Shown here: positions 17,575 through 26,650 of the stretch, piece after piece | Layout: each line of letters starts with the position of its first letter | How positions within the stretch are numbered: position 1 is the first letter of the stretch | Translations under genes and position numbers: made by a program | Notes under the pieces: model-generated | What the model was told of the DNA's origin: nothing | The model's input: the letters and a program-made list of their open reading frames with translations, nothing else | Databases searched by the model: none | Origin: Defluviitaleaceae bacterium | GTDB lineage: Bacteria > Bacillota > Clostridia > Lachnospirales > WRAX01 | Length of the DNA stretch: 47,329 nt | Assembly: GCA_009784575.1 (NCBI GenBank) | Contig: WRBK01000014.1 | Coordinates: 1-47,329, forward strand | Direction of reading: 5' to 3'

Positions 17575-18129
17575 ATGGAAATGGAAGAGGCAAAAATGGA
17601 GATACTCACGAGCAATTACACTAGGCAGTATCCGAGGTCTAATGCTAGGTCTCGATATCGCAGGTCAGTGGGTAAGGCAAGTGTAATGCGCAATAGTGAC
17701 TATACGCGCAAAAGTGGAAGTGCAAAGGAGAAAACACCGCGAACATTTAAAGAGAGAATTGTTTTGCAAGCTACGATATGTGGTGGAATTTTGGCTATTT
17801 TGCTATTTTTCAATATTATTGATACGGGGTTTACAAACAGCGTAACTAGCTGGATTGATAGAAATATTTCGTTTAATATGCTTGCGGAAGAGGGGGGCAT
17901 TGGTGGCTGGATGGACTCTGTGCTAAGTATTTTTAGGGATGATGACATTGTTGATGATGCTATAATGCCATATTTTGAGGTGCATAATGAGAGGTCGGGG
18001 ACAAATGTAATTCCGTTGCAAATAGAAACGCCACCGCAGGCGAATACGATTGATTCGTCTAGGGTGGATGAGAATATCTTGAGAGAGATAAATGAGACTG
18101 TGGATGTGTATTATGAAAATAATCGCTAA
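17575..18129 (+). CDS. Single-pass membrane protein of unknown function
   Basis: 184 residues with GGAGGG seven bases before the ATG. The first ~60 residues are very basic and Arg/Ser-rich (YPRSNARSRYRRSVGKASV). One membrane helix follows at about 64-83 (VLQATICGGILAILLFFNII), and then an acidic extracellular part of ~100 residues. The arrangement (basic tail, one TM, TGFTNSVTSWI) resembles the N-terminal half of clostridial membrane-bound M23 peptidases, but no peptidase domain is present. It converges on yfbR. Confidence 0.6.
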   Translation: MEMEEAKMEILTSNYTRQYPRSNARSRYRRSVGKASVMRNSDYTRKSGSAKEKTPRTFKERIVLQATICGGILAILLFFNIIDTGFTNSVTSWIDRNISFNMLAEEGGIGGWMDSVLSIFRDDDIVDDAIMPYFEVHNERSGTNVIPLQIETPPQANTIDSSRVDENILREINETVDVYYENNR

Positions 18130-18133
18130 AACA

Positions 18134-18730
18134 CTAAAGTTTTGCTTTCAGGTCATCGAGGGGCTGAGAAAAAGCTGCCAAACAATTATCCAAGAAATAT
18201 CGTAGCTCTTGGCTATCAATATTTTCTATATATTCCTTTATTTCTTTGTGGGCAAGGCTAAACTCGTTGTTTCCTGCATTTATTTCGTGTATGCACTTTA
18301 TATAAGCGCAGAGCCTGTCGGCAATCTTTAGGATGTCTCTTTCTTCTTCTGATAGGGAAGTTCCGTTTAGATATGTGTCATAGTCTGCTTGTAGCTCATG
18401 CGGCAGATGCTCTAACATTTTTTCTGATGCTTGTTGTTCTATTTGCTTATAGATTGTCTGCATTTCGTTGTTAAAATATTTTATGGGGGTGGGCAGGTCG
18501 CCTGTCATTATTTCTGTGGCATCATGAAACAATGCTGCTACAGCGAGCTTGTTGGCATCATAACTCTTGCCAAAATAGCGATTGCCCACAAGTGCAAGAA
18601 AATGCGCAATAAATGCGCATTCTGCAGTATGTTGCATAACATTTTCTGTTTGCGTATTAAACTTTAAACCCCAGCGGTTTATGTACTTCATACGAAAAAT
18701 TAAGGGAATAAAGGTGTTATTATTATTCAT
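18134..18730 (-). CDS. yfbR: HD-domain 5'-deoxynucleotidase, YfbR-like
   Basis: 198 residues, closely similar to E. coli YfbR in layout. It starts with RMKYINRWGLKFNTQTENVMQHT, where Arg and His ligands contact metal and substrate, followed by the HD pair in AALFHDATEIMTGDLPTPIKYF and a third ligand in KIADRLCAYIKC. YfbR hydrolyses deoxyribonucleoside 5'-monophosphates and takes part in dCTP/dUMP supply. It begins two bases after the ftsZ stop and is probably expressed from the ftsQ-ftsZ unit. Confidence 0.93.
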   Translation of the reverse strand: MNNNNTFIPLIFRMKYINRWGLKFNTQTENVMQHTAECAFIAHFLALVGNRYFGKSYDANKLAVAALFHDATEIMTGDLPTPIKYFNNEMQTIYKQIEQQASEKMLEHLPHELQADYDTYLNGTSLSEEERDILKIADRLCAYIKCIHEINAGNNEFSLAHKEIKEYIENIDSQELRYFLDNCLAAFSQPLDDLKAKL

Positions 18731-18732
18731 AA

Positions 18733-19914
18733 TTAATCCCTATTGTTTTTACGGTTTTTTTGTAAGAAGACAGGAAGCCTTATTTGCTCTTCTTCGCCGA
18801 TTTCGCCTAGCCTTGGAACAGGTGGAGCTTCGGACTCATTAGGCTGCTGCTGCGTGTCAGATGACATATTGCCGATTGGCGTGACCCCTCTGTCTTGGAA
18901 GGATGAAATGGGCTCATATGCGGTACGCGGCACTTCGCGACGTACATTATCAAAGGCTGTGGCAACAACAGTTACGATAACCTCGTCATCCAAATCATCA
19001 ATAATGGAAGAACCGAAGATAATGTTTGCATCTTCGTTTTCCACATTGGCAGTGACGTATCTGGATGCTTCGCCGACCTCAAACATCGTGAGATTGTTTG
19101 AGCCAGAAACATTTACAAGAACGCTATGTGCGCCCTGGATAGATGTTTCTAACAGTGGACTGTTGATGGCTATTTCTGCCGCCTTTTGAGCGCGGTTTTT
19201 GCCAGAAGCGCGACCAATACCGATATGGGCAACGCCCTTATCGCGCATGATGGTGCTAACGTCAGCAAAGTCAAGATTAATTTCGCCAGGACGGGAGATA
19301 AGGCTAGAAATACCCTCAACACTCTCGGTAAGCACTTGGTCGGCTTTTTTGAGGGCATCCTTGAAAGTGGACTTTTCGTCCATTATATCCATTAATTTTT
19401 CATTTGGGATTACAAGAAGGGTATCAACATTTTTGCGCAATTCATCTATACCTTTTTGGGCATTAGCCATACGCACCTTGCCCTCAAAAACAAAAGGCTT
19501 TGTGACTACGCCAACAGTGAGTATGCCTAGGCTTTTTGCTATACGCGCTATAACAGGAGCTGCCCCTGTACCTGTTCCACCGCCCATGCCAGCAGTAACA
19601 AATAGCATATTTGCGCCATGAACAGCCTTAGAGATATCGTCTTTTGACTCCTCTGCAGCTTTTGCGCCAACTTCAGGTTGACCACCTGCACCCAGACCGC
19701 CTGTTAGCTTTTCGCCTAGCTGTATGCGTGTTGGTGCTTGAGAACGCTTCAAGACTTGGCTATCGGTATTAACTGTGATAAAATCAATACCCTCCACACT
19801 GTCTGCTATCATTCTGTCTACAGCATTATTTCCGCCGCCGCCAACGCCAATAACGCATATTTTTGCCTTTTGGTCAAAGGATTGGTCAAAAAATTCTCTA
19901 TCAATGTCAACCAT
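18733..19914 (-). CDS. ftsZ: Cell division protein FtsZ
   Basis: The tubulin-like GTPase that forms the Z-ring at midcell. The ATG at 19914 has GGGAGGG upstream and gives 393 residues. Motifs: CVIGVGGGGNNAVDRM, the tubulin signature GGGTGTGAAP near residue 110, NLDFADV (T7-loop region) with GVAHIGIG, and the conserved C-terminal peptide IRLPVFLQKN, which binds FtsA/SepF-type partners. The linker is short and Pro/Gln-rich. It follows ftsQ with a 28-base gap; no ftsA is present nearby. Confidence 0.98.
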   Translation of the reverse strand: MVDIDREFFDQSFDQKAKICVIGVGGGGNNAVDRMIADSVEGIDFITVNTDSQVLKRSQAPTRIQLGEKLTGGLGAGGQPEVGAKAAEESKDDISKAVHGANMLFVTAGMGGGTGTGAAPVIARIAKSLGILTVGVVTKPFVFEGKVRMANAQKGIDELRKNVDTLLVIPNEKLMDIMDEKSTFKDALKKADQVLTESVEGISSLISRPGEINLDFADVSTIMRDKGVAHIGIGRASGKNRAQKAAEIAINSPLLETSIQGAHSVLVNVSGSNNLTMFEVGEASRYVTANVENEDANIIFGSSIIDDLDDEVIVTVVATAFDNVRREVPRTAYEPISSFQDRGVTPIGNMSSDTQQQPNESEAPPVPRLGEIGEEEQIRLPVFLQKNRKNNRD

Positions 19915-19942
19915 TATGTAACCCTCCCATATATATCTAAAA

Positions 19943-20680
19943 CTACCGTATAAGTCCAAATCTAGGATGTTCATTTATATCTCGTATATCTATGAAACCT
20001 CTTGTTTCCACCGCAAATTGCTCCATTATGGCGGATATGTATTGTATCTTGCGGTCCATATCGGACATATTTCCAAAAAGGATATTTAAATTATCTGTGT
20101 GAAACACGATGTCAGCGAGATTTGACATGTCTACAATATCGGGGAAAAAGCTATAACGCGTAAATAACCTTGATAAACGCAACACATCGCGGAAGATGGA
20201 TTCACCCTCGACATCCAGATACTCGCCCACGGCAAAATTTGCGAAATCTATGCCTGTTATAACAGGGAGGACGTGGATGGGTTCTGCGGCTGATTCTAGC
20301 ACCATACCTCCATCATCAATGAGCAGATATATAGCAGAATTTGCTACACGAATATTTGCTACAGGTACGCGCTCCGCTATAGAAATAACTATGGTATCTG
20401 GAAATTCGCGAAGCACTTCTACTTCTCGCACATAGGGCAGCTCGCTTATCTGCGCCTCTACTGTGCTTGCGCTAAAAGCTAGCATATTTTGCCCTGTTTC
20501 TAGTTCTGTGCGACCCAGTATATCTTCTGCACATAAAAAACTATTTCCGATGATATCAATTTGGCGTATGGCAAAGAGCGGGGATAGCAAAATCGCTACC
20601 GCAACAAAAACCGTCATCGCAACAACCAAAGACGTGACGAATCTTTTTTTTCTTATTTTTGCTCTTACTTTTGTTCTCAT
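19943..20680 (-). CDS. ftsQ: Cell division protein FtsQ/DivIB
   Basis: A bitopic membrane protein of the divisome that binds FtsB/FtsL. 245 residues: a basic cytoplasmic tail (KVRAKIRKKRFV), one membrane helix (~14-35), then a POTRA domain starting FAIRQIDIIGNSFLCAEDIL and the beta domain with VREVEVLREFPDTIVISIAERVPVA, the FtsQ signature. A typical C-terminal GFIDIRD strand ends the protein. The start at 20680 lacks a strong ribosome binding site. The gene lies directly before ftsZ, as in many Firmicutes. Confidence 0.93.
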   Translation of the reverse strand: MRTKVRAKIRKKRFVTSLVVAMTVFVAVAILLSPLFAIRQIDIIGNSFLCAEDILGRTELETGQNMLAFSASTVEAQISELPYVREVEVLREFPDTIVISIAERVPVANIRVANSAIYLLIDDGGMVLESAAEPIHVLPVITGIDFANFAVGEYLDVEGESIFRDVLRLSRLFTRYSFFPDIVDMSNLADIVFHTDNLNILFGNMSDMDRKIQYISAIMEQFAVETRGFIDIRDINEHPRFGLIR

Positions 20681-20793
20681 ATAGCCACAACCCTAATAAT
20701 TATAACTATCATACTTGTTTTTGCTTCACTTGTCAAGAAAAAAATGGACAAAACCAAAAATTGCATAAAATGTTATCGCCATTTTTTGGGTTT

Positions 20794-21300
20794 CTACATT
20801 TCTATACCTTTTCGTGCAGCTATGCCGTCATTGAAATAGTGCTTTATTTGTGATATTTCGTAGGCTTTATCGGCTAATTCTATAATATCAGGGTCTGCGT
20901 AGCGTCCTGTCAAAATTAGGTCTGTTTTTTCTCTTGATGAATTTATTAAATGAATTGCTTGTTCAAGGCTAATAAATTCTAAGAAAAGCACAACATTAAA
21001 TTCATCTAACACAACTAAATCATAATTATCTGAACCTATAGCGGAAATAGCTTGCTGCAAGCCATCCTGCGCGATTTCTCTATCCTTGTCTTTAGCGGCT
21101 CTATTTATCACCATGCTGCCTTCGTATTGCTCTATAGTGATTTCTGGGAAAGTGGATTTTAGCATAGCAATTTCGCTATAGTCGCCTTCTTTCATAAATT
21201 GACCAATATATACACGCTTGCCGTCCAAGGCAGCCGCCATTGCTAGACCAAGGGCTGATGTGGTTTTACCCTTGCCATTGCCTGTTATTAAGGTTATCAT
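20794..21300 (-). CDS. Corrinoid adenosyltransferase (BtuR/CobO type)
   Basis: 168 residues. It transfers the adenosyl group of ATP to Co(I) corrinoid and makes adenosylcobalamin. The P-loop is TGNGKGKTTSALGLAMAA at the N-terminus, and DYDLVVLDEFNVVL is the Walker-B-like strand with VLDE. ILTGRYADPDIIELAD is the family's RGADPELIEAAD-like motif. Its ATG overlaps the DUF1576 stop (ATGA). The glutamate mutase encoded upstream on the same strand needs adenosylcobalamin, so the enzyme plausibly maintains that cofactor. Confidence 0.9.
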   Translation of the reverse strand: MITLITGNGKGKTTSALGLAMAAALDGKRVYIGQFMKEGDYSEIAMLKSTFPEITIEQYEGSMVINRAAKDKDREIAQDGLQQAISAIGSDNYDLVVLDEFNVVLFLEFISLEQAIHLINSSREKTDLILTGRYADPDIIELADKAYEISQIKHYFNDGIAARKGIEM

Positions 21301-22589
21301 ACTGCCTCCTCTTTTTTGCGTTGAAACACCTTGATGATGGGCAGGAGTATCATGGCGACAAAGCCACCTGCCAGACCATTATTGTAAAGATTCATTCCGC
21401 CATGGAACATGCTGATATTGGTTGCCAAGGAAAGATGCATAAAACCAGCTACAATGCCCCATTTCCAGCCGAAGGTCTTGCTGATTGGCGTTAGGCAGGT
21501 CGAAAATAGTATTGCGACGAGATTGCCATTTGCAAACATATCTGTACCAAAGCTAATTACGTTGGCAAAATCTGCTAAGAGTGTGCCTATAATAATTGGT
21601 ATGGCATGTAATAAGCTCTTGCCAAATGCGCCAAAGCCTATAATGCTAAGAATTGCGCCAATTGCCAGACCTGTATATTCTGCACGCACAGCCGCCATAA
21701 ATGCAAGGCAAGCAAAGCCCAGAATACCCATGGCTATATAAGATTTTTCGCGATACCATTTGAAATAGTCAAAATCTTCGGTTTTTAGCAGTATAAGCTC
21801 TTTTAATGTAACTTTTTTGCCTACATCCGTTACCAAACCTATCACAGTGAAGTATATGGAAATTATTGCTAGATAAATCATCAATGCATTGTTATTACCG
21901 CTGCTCCATAATGCACGCGGCTCAAATTCTATGCCTAGGTTTCGATATAATGCCATTAGCGATAGAGCAAATATGCCTGCGGTAAAGCCGATATTATAGA
22001 GATTGTAACCGTCATGGGCGCGGCGCATCCAAGCGGCTAGCGGGCTTATGGTAAAGCCGATGAAGATACCAACAAATGCGCCAAGAGCTATGCCCAATGA
22101 TGTTGGGATATAGTATACATGAGCAAGCGCGCTAACGGCGGGGGCTAAGGCGTTGCCTAAGAGTGCAGGCACAACATTTTCTTCGAAGGGGCGACGAACA
22201 ACACGACTGTAAAGATATGCGCCAATCAGTATAGGTAGCATGTTTAGCGGGTTTTTGCCAAAAAAAGCAAAGCCTGTAACCAAGCCAAGAACGCCCATGT
22301 CAAGCCCGAATGGCCTATGGCGTGTGGCGGATAGTACGGCAATGGCCAAAAGTCCCATAATGCCCACGTTTACAAAGGTTGCCCCAAGACCAGCTATGTA
22401 AATATAGTCGGTTACAAGAATATTTGGTGCGAAAAGTATCACCATCATGCCGTCAAAAACTTCCTGTGGACTTGCTACGATGAAACCATAGGCAATATAA
22501 AATACAAACAGCAACGCATGGACTCTATATGGCTTACGCAAAAATTTCTCTTGTATCCAGCTATGATTAGTTATTGTTGCATCTGTCAT
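21297..22589 (-). CDS. DUF1576 multi-pass membrane protein
   Basis: About 430 residues with roughly ten to twelve hydrophobic segments and an internal similarity between halves: AHDGYNLYNIGFTAGIFALSLMA against MFHGGMNLYNNGLAGGFVAMIL. The paired HxGxNLYNxGxxxG motifs are the recognisable DUF1576 feature and may mark an inverted-repeat transporter fold. Function is not known. It sits between a class I hydratase and the corrinoid adenosyltransferase in the glutamate-degradation region, so a role in uptake or export of a carboxylate is possible. I prefer ATG 22589 (AGGGGA nine bases upstream); 22598 is the alternative. Confidence 0.8.
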   Translation of the reverse strand: MTDATITNHSWIQEKFLRKPYRVHALLFVFYIAYGFIVASPQEVFDGMMVILFAPNILVTDYIYIAGLGATFVNVGIMGLLAIAVLSATRHRPFGLDMGVLGLVTGFAFFGKNPLNMLPILIGAYLYSRVVRRPFEENVVPALLGNALAPAVSALAHVYYIPTSLGIALGAFVGIFIGFTISPLAAWMRRAHDGYNLYNIGFTAGIFALSLMALYRNLGIEFEPRALWSSGNNNALMIYLAIISIYFTVIGLVTDVGKKVTLKELILLKTEDFDYFKWYREKSYIAMGILGFACLAFMAAVRAEYTGLAIGAILSIIGFGAFGKSLLHAIPIIIGTLLADFANVISFGTDMFANGNLVAILFSTCLTPISKTFGWKWGIVAGFMHLSLATNISMFHGGMNLYNNGLAGGFVAMILLPIIKVFQRKKEEAV

Positions 22590-23118
22590 AAATGTCATTC
22601 CCCTCGCTGTCTATTGCTACCACCACAGGCAAACGTTCCACTTCTAGTCTTCTTATGGCTTCTGTTCCTAGTTCATCAAAAGCTACGATATCAACTTTTT
22701 TTACACATTGGCTCATAAAAGCGGCAATGCCACCAACTCCAGCAAAATATATGCCGCCATGAGCTATAATGCCTTGTTTTACGGCATTGGCGCGGTTTCC
22801 TTTGCCTATCATCGCCGCTAAGCCAGCTTCGATTAATTTTGGAGCATACAAATCCATGCGCCCTGCTGTTGTTGGGCCTATAGAACCTATGGCATCACCT
22901 GGTTTGGTTGGTGCGGGACCTGCATAAAAGACTATATTGCCCTCATAGTCGAAGGGTGGCTGTTCACCAGCATCTAACATTTCTGCCATGCGCTTATGAG
23001 CGGCATCGCGCGCTGTATATATTGCGCCTGTGATATATACCATATCGCCGCATTTTAGGGTTTTTATGACATCTTTGCTTAGAGGCGTGTTGATTTCGAT
23101 TGCTTTACCCATTATCAT
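22567..23118 (-). CDS. Class I fumarate hydratase family, beta subunit (probable mesaconase small subunit)
   Basis: 183 residues matching the C-terminal swivelling domain of Fe-S fumarase/tartrate dehydratase: LKCGDMVYITGAIYTARDAAHKRM, IVFYAGPAPTKPGDAIGSIGPTTAGRMD (substrate carboxylate binding) and GIYFAGVGGIAAFMSQCVK. It pairs with the alpha subunit upstream. Since the window encodes methylaspartate ammonia-lyase, whose product mesaconate is hydrated to citramalate by an enzyme of exactly this class, mesaconase is a reasonable assignment; fumarase or tartrate dehydratase cannot be excluded from sequence alone. It overlaps the small upstream ORF by 14 bases. Confidence 0.88.
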   Translation of the reverse strand: MIMGKAIEINTPLSKDVIKTLKCGDMVYITGAIYTARDAAHKRMAEMLDAGEQPPFDYEGNIVFYAGPAPTKPGDAIGSIGPTTAGRMDLYAPKLIEAGLAAMIGKGNRANAVKQGIIAHGGIYFAGVGGIAAFMSQCVKKVDIVAFDELGTEAIRRLEVERLPVVVAIDSEGNDIYDRCNNN

Positions 23119-23224
23119 TTTGCCCCTTTCTGAATATTAATTTGCGCAGTTTTGCACTACCCATGCCAAAAACAATAGCTAAAATGCCTACAAAGGCAAT
23201 TATTTTCATCCAAAATATCATCAT
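23105..23224 (-). CDS. 39-aa small membrane protein between hydratase subunit genes
   Basis: A short ORF with a strong ribosome binding site, GAGGGGGAG, seven bases before the ATG at 23224. It encodes one hydrophobic helix (WMKIIAFVGILAIVFGMGSA) and a basic tail (KLRKLIFRKGQ), a typical positive-inside single-pass microprotein. It lies between the alpha and beta hydratase subunit genes and its 3' end overlaps the beta subunit start, so it is translated as part of the operon. I know no family for it. Confidence 0.65.
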   Translation of the reverse strand: MMIFWMKIIAFVGILAIVFGMGSAKLRKLIFRKGQNDNG

Positions 23225-23247
23225 AATGTTACTCCCCCTCGTGATTT

Positions 23248-24087
23248 TTAGAGTATGACTTCTTCGTGGCGGTTTACGTGACAGCCTATATTTACAGCAA
23301 CTGGCAGTCCTGCTATATGCGTAGCATAAGTGTTTATATGCACCGCCATACATGTTGTGAAGCCGCCAAACCCCGCAGGGCCAATGCCTGTAGCATTTAT
23401 TTTTTCTAGCAAACGAGCCTCGACGTCCGCCCAAAAATCATTTTCATGACGTGAACCTATCTTGCGCAAAAGTGCGCGTTTTGCCATATTTGCGGCATAA
23501 TCAAATGTGCCGCCAACACCAACACCAACAATAATAGGCGGACATGGGTTTGCGTCTGCTTTTGTCACAGTTTCCAGCACGAAATTTTCCACGGCCTCCA
23601 GCCCATTTGCTGGTACAAACATTTGCAGGCGGCTCATGTTTTCGCTGCCAAAGCCTTTAGGGGCTACGGTTATCTTGAGCTTATCGCCTGGCACAAGGTC
23701 ATAATAGATTACGGCTGGGGTGTTATCTTTTGTGTTCACACGGTCTATTGGGTCTGCCACTACAGATTTGCGCAGATAACCCTCTTCATAGCCGCGGCGT
23801 ACACCCTCTTGCACAGCATCTGCCACATTGCCGCCTGTTATATGCACATCCTGCCCAATCTCCAAAAACGCTACAACCATGCCTGTATCTTGGCAGATAG
23901 GCATTTTGCGCTCTATGGAGATATCTTGGTTTTTAATCATGTCGTCAAGTACCTGCTTTGCTACGCCCATTTCTACGCCTATGGCTTTTTCCATATATGC
24001 GCGTATATCTGGCGCAACGATTGTGCAGGCTTTGATGCATAGCTCTGCTACTGCTTTTGTAATTTCGTTTACGTGGATTTCTCTCAT
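23248..24087 (-). CDS. Class I fumarate hydratase family, alpha subunit (probable mesaconase large subunit)
   Basis: 279 residues, the N-terminal Fe-S domain of the two-subunit class I hydratases. Cluster cysteines are in MPICQDTGMVVAF, GFGGFTTCMAVHI and VNIGCHVNRH. KGFGSENMSRLQMF is also family-typical, and so is PPIIVGVGVGGTFDYAANMAKRAL. The oxygen-sensitive 4Fe-4S cluster acts as a Lewis acid in reversible hydration of a dicarboxylate. By context (methylaspartate route) mesaconate to citramalate is the likely reaction. Transcribed with the small ORF and the beta subunit. Confidence 0.9.
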   Translation of the reverse strand: MREIHVNEITKAVAELCIKACTIVAPDIRAYMEKAIGVEMGVAKQVLDDMIKNQDISIERKMPICQDTGMVVAFLEIGQDVHITGGNVADAVQEGVRRGYEEGYLRKSVVADPIDRVNTKDNTPAVIYYDLVPGDKLKITVAPKGFGSENMSRLQMFVPANGLEAVENFVLETVTKADANPCPPIIVGVGVGGTFDYAANMAKRALLRKIGSRHENDFWADVEARLLEKINATGIGPAGFGGFTTCMAVHINTYATHIAGLPVAVNIGCHVNRHEEVIL

Positions 24088-24123
24088 GGTCTCATTCCTT
24101 TCGGATTTGTGTACAATTTTCCC

Positions 24124-25476
24124 CTATGGTCTGCCCCATACCCTTTCCAAATGTGCAACAGGTAGCCAATCTGTAATTGGGTTATTGTTTAAATGCAAAC
24201 GCTCTAGGTGTATAAAGTCTATCAAAATCACAATATCATTAATTTGGTTATCATTCAATTCTAGTAAAACCATGCCTGTAAGCTCTGATAAGGGCGTTAT
24301 GTTGCTAATCTCATTATCGTTAAGAAATATAGAAACTAAATTTGTGTGCCCTGCCAACGGCGTTAAATCACTAATTTGGTTGCTGCTCATGTCAAAACCT
24401 TCAATTGCGGCAAAACCCTCTAACATCGGCGTTAAGTCGCTAATTTGATTATTGCGTAGAAATAAGGTTCGTAAATTAGAAAGCTCCGCCAGTGGTGCTA
24501 AATCTACAATCTGGTTGCTGCTTGCATTTAGTTGGACTAGATTTATGAGTCCAGAAAGCGGCGTAAGGTCTCTAATTTGGTTATTGCGCAAATCTAGCTC
24601 TGATATATTTACAAGACCCGCCAGCGGTGTGATATCACTTATTTCGTTACTGCTAAAAATCAGCCTCTCTAATTTTGTCATCCCTGCCAACGGCGTTAAA
24701 TCGCTTATGGAGTTGTACCATAATTCTAGAATTGTCAAATTCTCTAGCTTAGACAATGGTGAAAGGTCGCTTATATTATTGTAACCTAACTGTAGTTCGT
24801 TTAAATTTTCTAACCCTACGAGTGGTGTTAAATCTTCGACTTCGTTGAAACGTAGCCAAAGCACCTCTAAATTCTGCAACCCTGCCAAAGGCGTTAAATC
24901 GCTAATCTGGTTGTTATCTAGCCTAAGTGATGTCAATTTCGTTAGATATTGCAATGGGACAATGTCTTCGTTGCTAAGCTGTTCCCATCGCAAATCTAAA
25001 CTTGTGGTGGATGTACTAAAACGCCTGTGTCCTATCACCACAAAACCTTCAGGAATAGATGTCGTGATAGTTACTAGCAATAAATCAGAATGCCAATGTA
25101 CATGATGCCCAAGGCTTTCCTTCACTGCTCGAATGGGTAGCATAACTCTTCCGTTAATGATTTGCGCTGGTACATCCAATGGGATGAACTCTTCATTTAT
25201 TGTAAAGGTAGCATTTTCGATTGAAATTTCGATACGATAGTCATAATTGGTTAAAATGACTGTTTGTGTAGGTTGATGCCAATCTATATCAAAGCCTAAC
25301 ATCTCAAACACACCGCGAACAGGTACTAATGTGCGACCATCAACAATCACAGGCTGCTGACCTTCAAAATGTACAGGCGCGCCATCAATGGTAACTGTCA
25401 CCTCATTTGCCTGCAAAGCGATGGGAGTTAGTATGCCCAAGGTTAGCACCAGCATGAGCAGAAATAGTTTTTTCAT
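24124..25476 (-). CDS. Secreted leucine-rich-repeat protein with copper-amine-oxidase-N (stalk) domain
   Basis: 450 residues from the ATG at 25476 (CAGGGGG six bases upstream). A signal peptide (KKLFLLMLVLTLGIL..ALQA) is followed by a stalk domain of about 100 residues with VIVDGRTLVPVRGVFEMLGF and GRVMLPIRAVKESLGH. After that come about twelve 22-residue SDS22/internalin-type leucine-rich repeats with consensus L-x-x-L-x-L-x-x-N-x-I-x-D-L-T-P-L. It ends shortly after the last repeat, with no sorting signal. It is likely an extracellular binding protein, with partner unknown. The repeats explain the long antisense open frames in this stretch. Confidence 0.9.
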   Translation of the reverse strand: MKKLFLLMLVLTLGILTPIALQANEVTVTIDGAPVHFEGQQPVIVDGRTLVPVRGVFEMLGFDIDWHQPTQTVILTNYDYRIEISIENATFTINEEFIPLDVPAQIINGRVMLPIRAVKESLGHHVHWHSDLLLVTITTSIPEGFVVIGHRRFSTSTTSLDLRWEQLSNEDIVPLQYLTKLTSLRLDNNQISDLTPLAGLQNLEVLWLRFNEVEDLTPLVGLENLNELQLGYNNISDLSPLSKLENLTILELWYNSISDLTPLAGMTKLERLIFSSNEISDITPLAGLVNISELDLRNNQIRDLTPLSGLINLVQLNASSNQIVDLAPLAELSNLRTLFLRNNQISDLTPMLEGFAAIEGFDMSSNQISDLTPLAGHTNLVSIFLNDNEISNITPLSELTGMVLLELNDNQINDIVILIDFIHLERLHLNNNPITDWLPVAHLERVWGRP

Positions 25477-25490
25477 AATATCCCCCTGGG

Positions 25491-26642
25491 TCAATTGACA
25501 TTTGCGGTAAAAGTCCAAAAAATGCCTATGCCGCTATGCAACTCTTGGCGCACCACATCTAACGACCATCCTTCTGTATATTCGGATAGGTCTATTCTCG
25601 GGCTTGTTACCAGCACATTTCCTTCTGGCGTAACGCCGTGGACTACAGCTATGTGACCACCCAGCCCCTGCGGGTTAAAGATGCCTTGGTTGCCCGATTT
25701 GGCGTTTGGGCTTTGTGTGGATTGCACCGATGTTATTATCATTGCGCCGCTGTGCAGAGCTTCCAGAATTTCTTCGTCATTATGTATGGATATTGCCTGA
25801 TATTCAAGGTTAAAATGTTCATGCATTGCGGGGCTTGTAAATAGGGCATGTGATGCGCCTATGCCTTCAACGTAAAATCTGCTGCCCCATGTGGCTACAT
25901 AGTCTGGCAAAACCTCTGTGCCGTGCAGGGTGGAGACTATCATTGCTACGGAGGTAGGGCCGCAGCCACCCTCTGCCATGGTGAAACTGCCGAACATATG
26001 GTCTGCCCATCGGGGGTCGCGCTGGGAGAAGCTAACGATAACATTACTGTCTGTCTCTGTGGTTTGTGGCTCAAAAATTGGGATGATTAATTGTTGACCT
26101 AAAGAAAAAGTGAAGTTAATGTCTAGGTTATTTGCGGTGAGAATTTCTGGATATCGAGAACCATCGCCTAGTGTCCTTGTAGCAATGCTCCAAAGGGTAT
26201 CGCCTGCTTGAACGGTGTATATGCGGTTAATCAGCACTGTAGATGTTGATTCATGCCATTCTACACGATATCCTACACTCTCCAAAACTGCGCGAATAGG
26301 CAACATAGTTCTGTCGTTAATGATTTGTGCGGGAGCATCTAAAGCGACTTTGTTACTATTGACAGTGAACACATAGCTGTCAATAGTAACAATGATTATA
26401 TCTTCGGCTCTCAGTAAATGCGCAGCTTGTGTGTCTTGATGCCAGTCTACAGTAAAGCCTAAGAGTTCAAACACACCACGCAAAGGCACTAGCGTGCGAC
26501 CATCTATGATTACTGGTGATTGCCCGTCAAAATCCACCGCAATGCCATCTATGGTTACAGTGATTTCGTTAGCATTTAGTGCGGCTGGTGCTAGAGCAAC
26601 TAGCACCAGCGCGAATATTGATAATGTTATAAGTTTTTTCAT
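25491..26642 (-). CDS. Secreted C39-like cysteine peptidase with stalk and LysM domains
   Basis: 383 residues. Signal peptide (1-24), stalk domain (about 25-140, twice the pattern GRTLVPLRGVFELLGF / RTMLPIRAVLESVGY), one LysM domain (about 142-188, YTVQAGDTLWSIATRTLGDG...LGQQLIIP) for peptidoglycan binding, and a papain-like Peptidase_C39_2 domain. The catalytic Cys is in MAEGGCGPTSVAMIVS and the His in GLGGHIAVVHGVTPEG. Probably a cell-wall-attached peptidase. The stalk domain is highly similar to that of the next protein downstream, which starts 15 bases after this gene. Confidence 0.9.
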   Translation of the reverse strand: MKKLITLSIFALVLVALAPAALNANEITVTIDGIAVDFDGQSPVIIDGRTLVPLRGVFELLGFTVDWHQDTQAAHLLRAEDIIIVTIDSYVFTVNSNKVALDAPAQIINDRTMLPIRAVLESVGYRVEWHESTSTVLINRIYTVQAGDTLWSIATRTLGDGSRYPEILTANNLDINFTFSLGQQLIIPIFEPQTTETDSNVIVSFSQRDPRWADHMFGSFTMAEGGCGPTSVAMIVSTLHGTEVLPDYVATWGSRFYVEGIGASHALFTSPAMHEHFNLEYQAISIHNDEEILEALHSGAMIITSVQSTQSPNAKSGNQGIFNPQGLGGHIAVVHGVTPEGNVLVTSPRIDLSEYTEGWSLDVVRQELHSGIGIFWTFTANVN

Positions 26643-26650
26643 GAAACTTC

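Noticed and set aside
24124-25000. Regular ~66-bp repeats that could suggest a CRISPR or tandem repeat array
   Set aside because: The period equals 22 codons of leucine-rich repeats in frame; there are no conserved repeats with unique spacers. No CRISPR array was seen anywhere in the window.
24452-25105. Long plus-strand open frames opposite the LRR gene
   Set aside because: They mirror the 22-residue repeats on the minus strand; the repeat periodicity keeps the antisense frame open. No ribosome binding sites.
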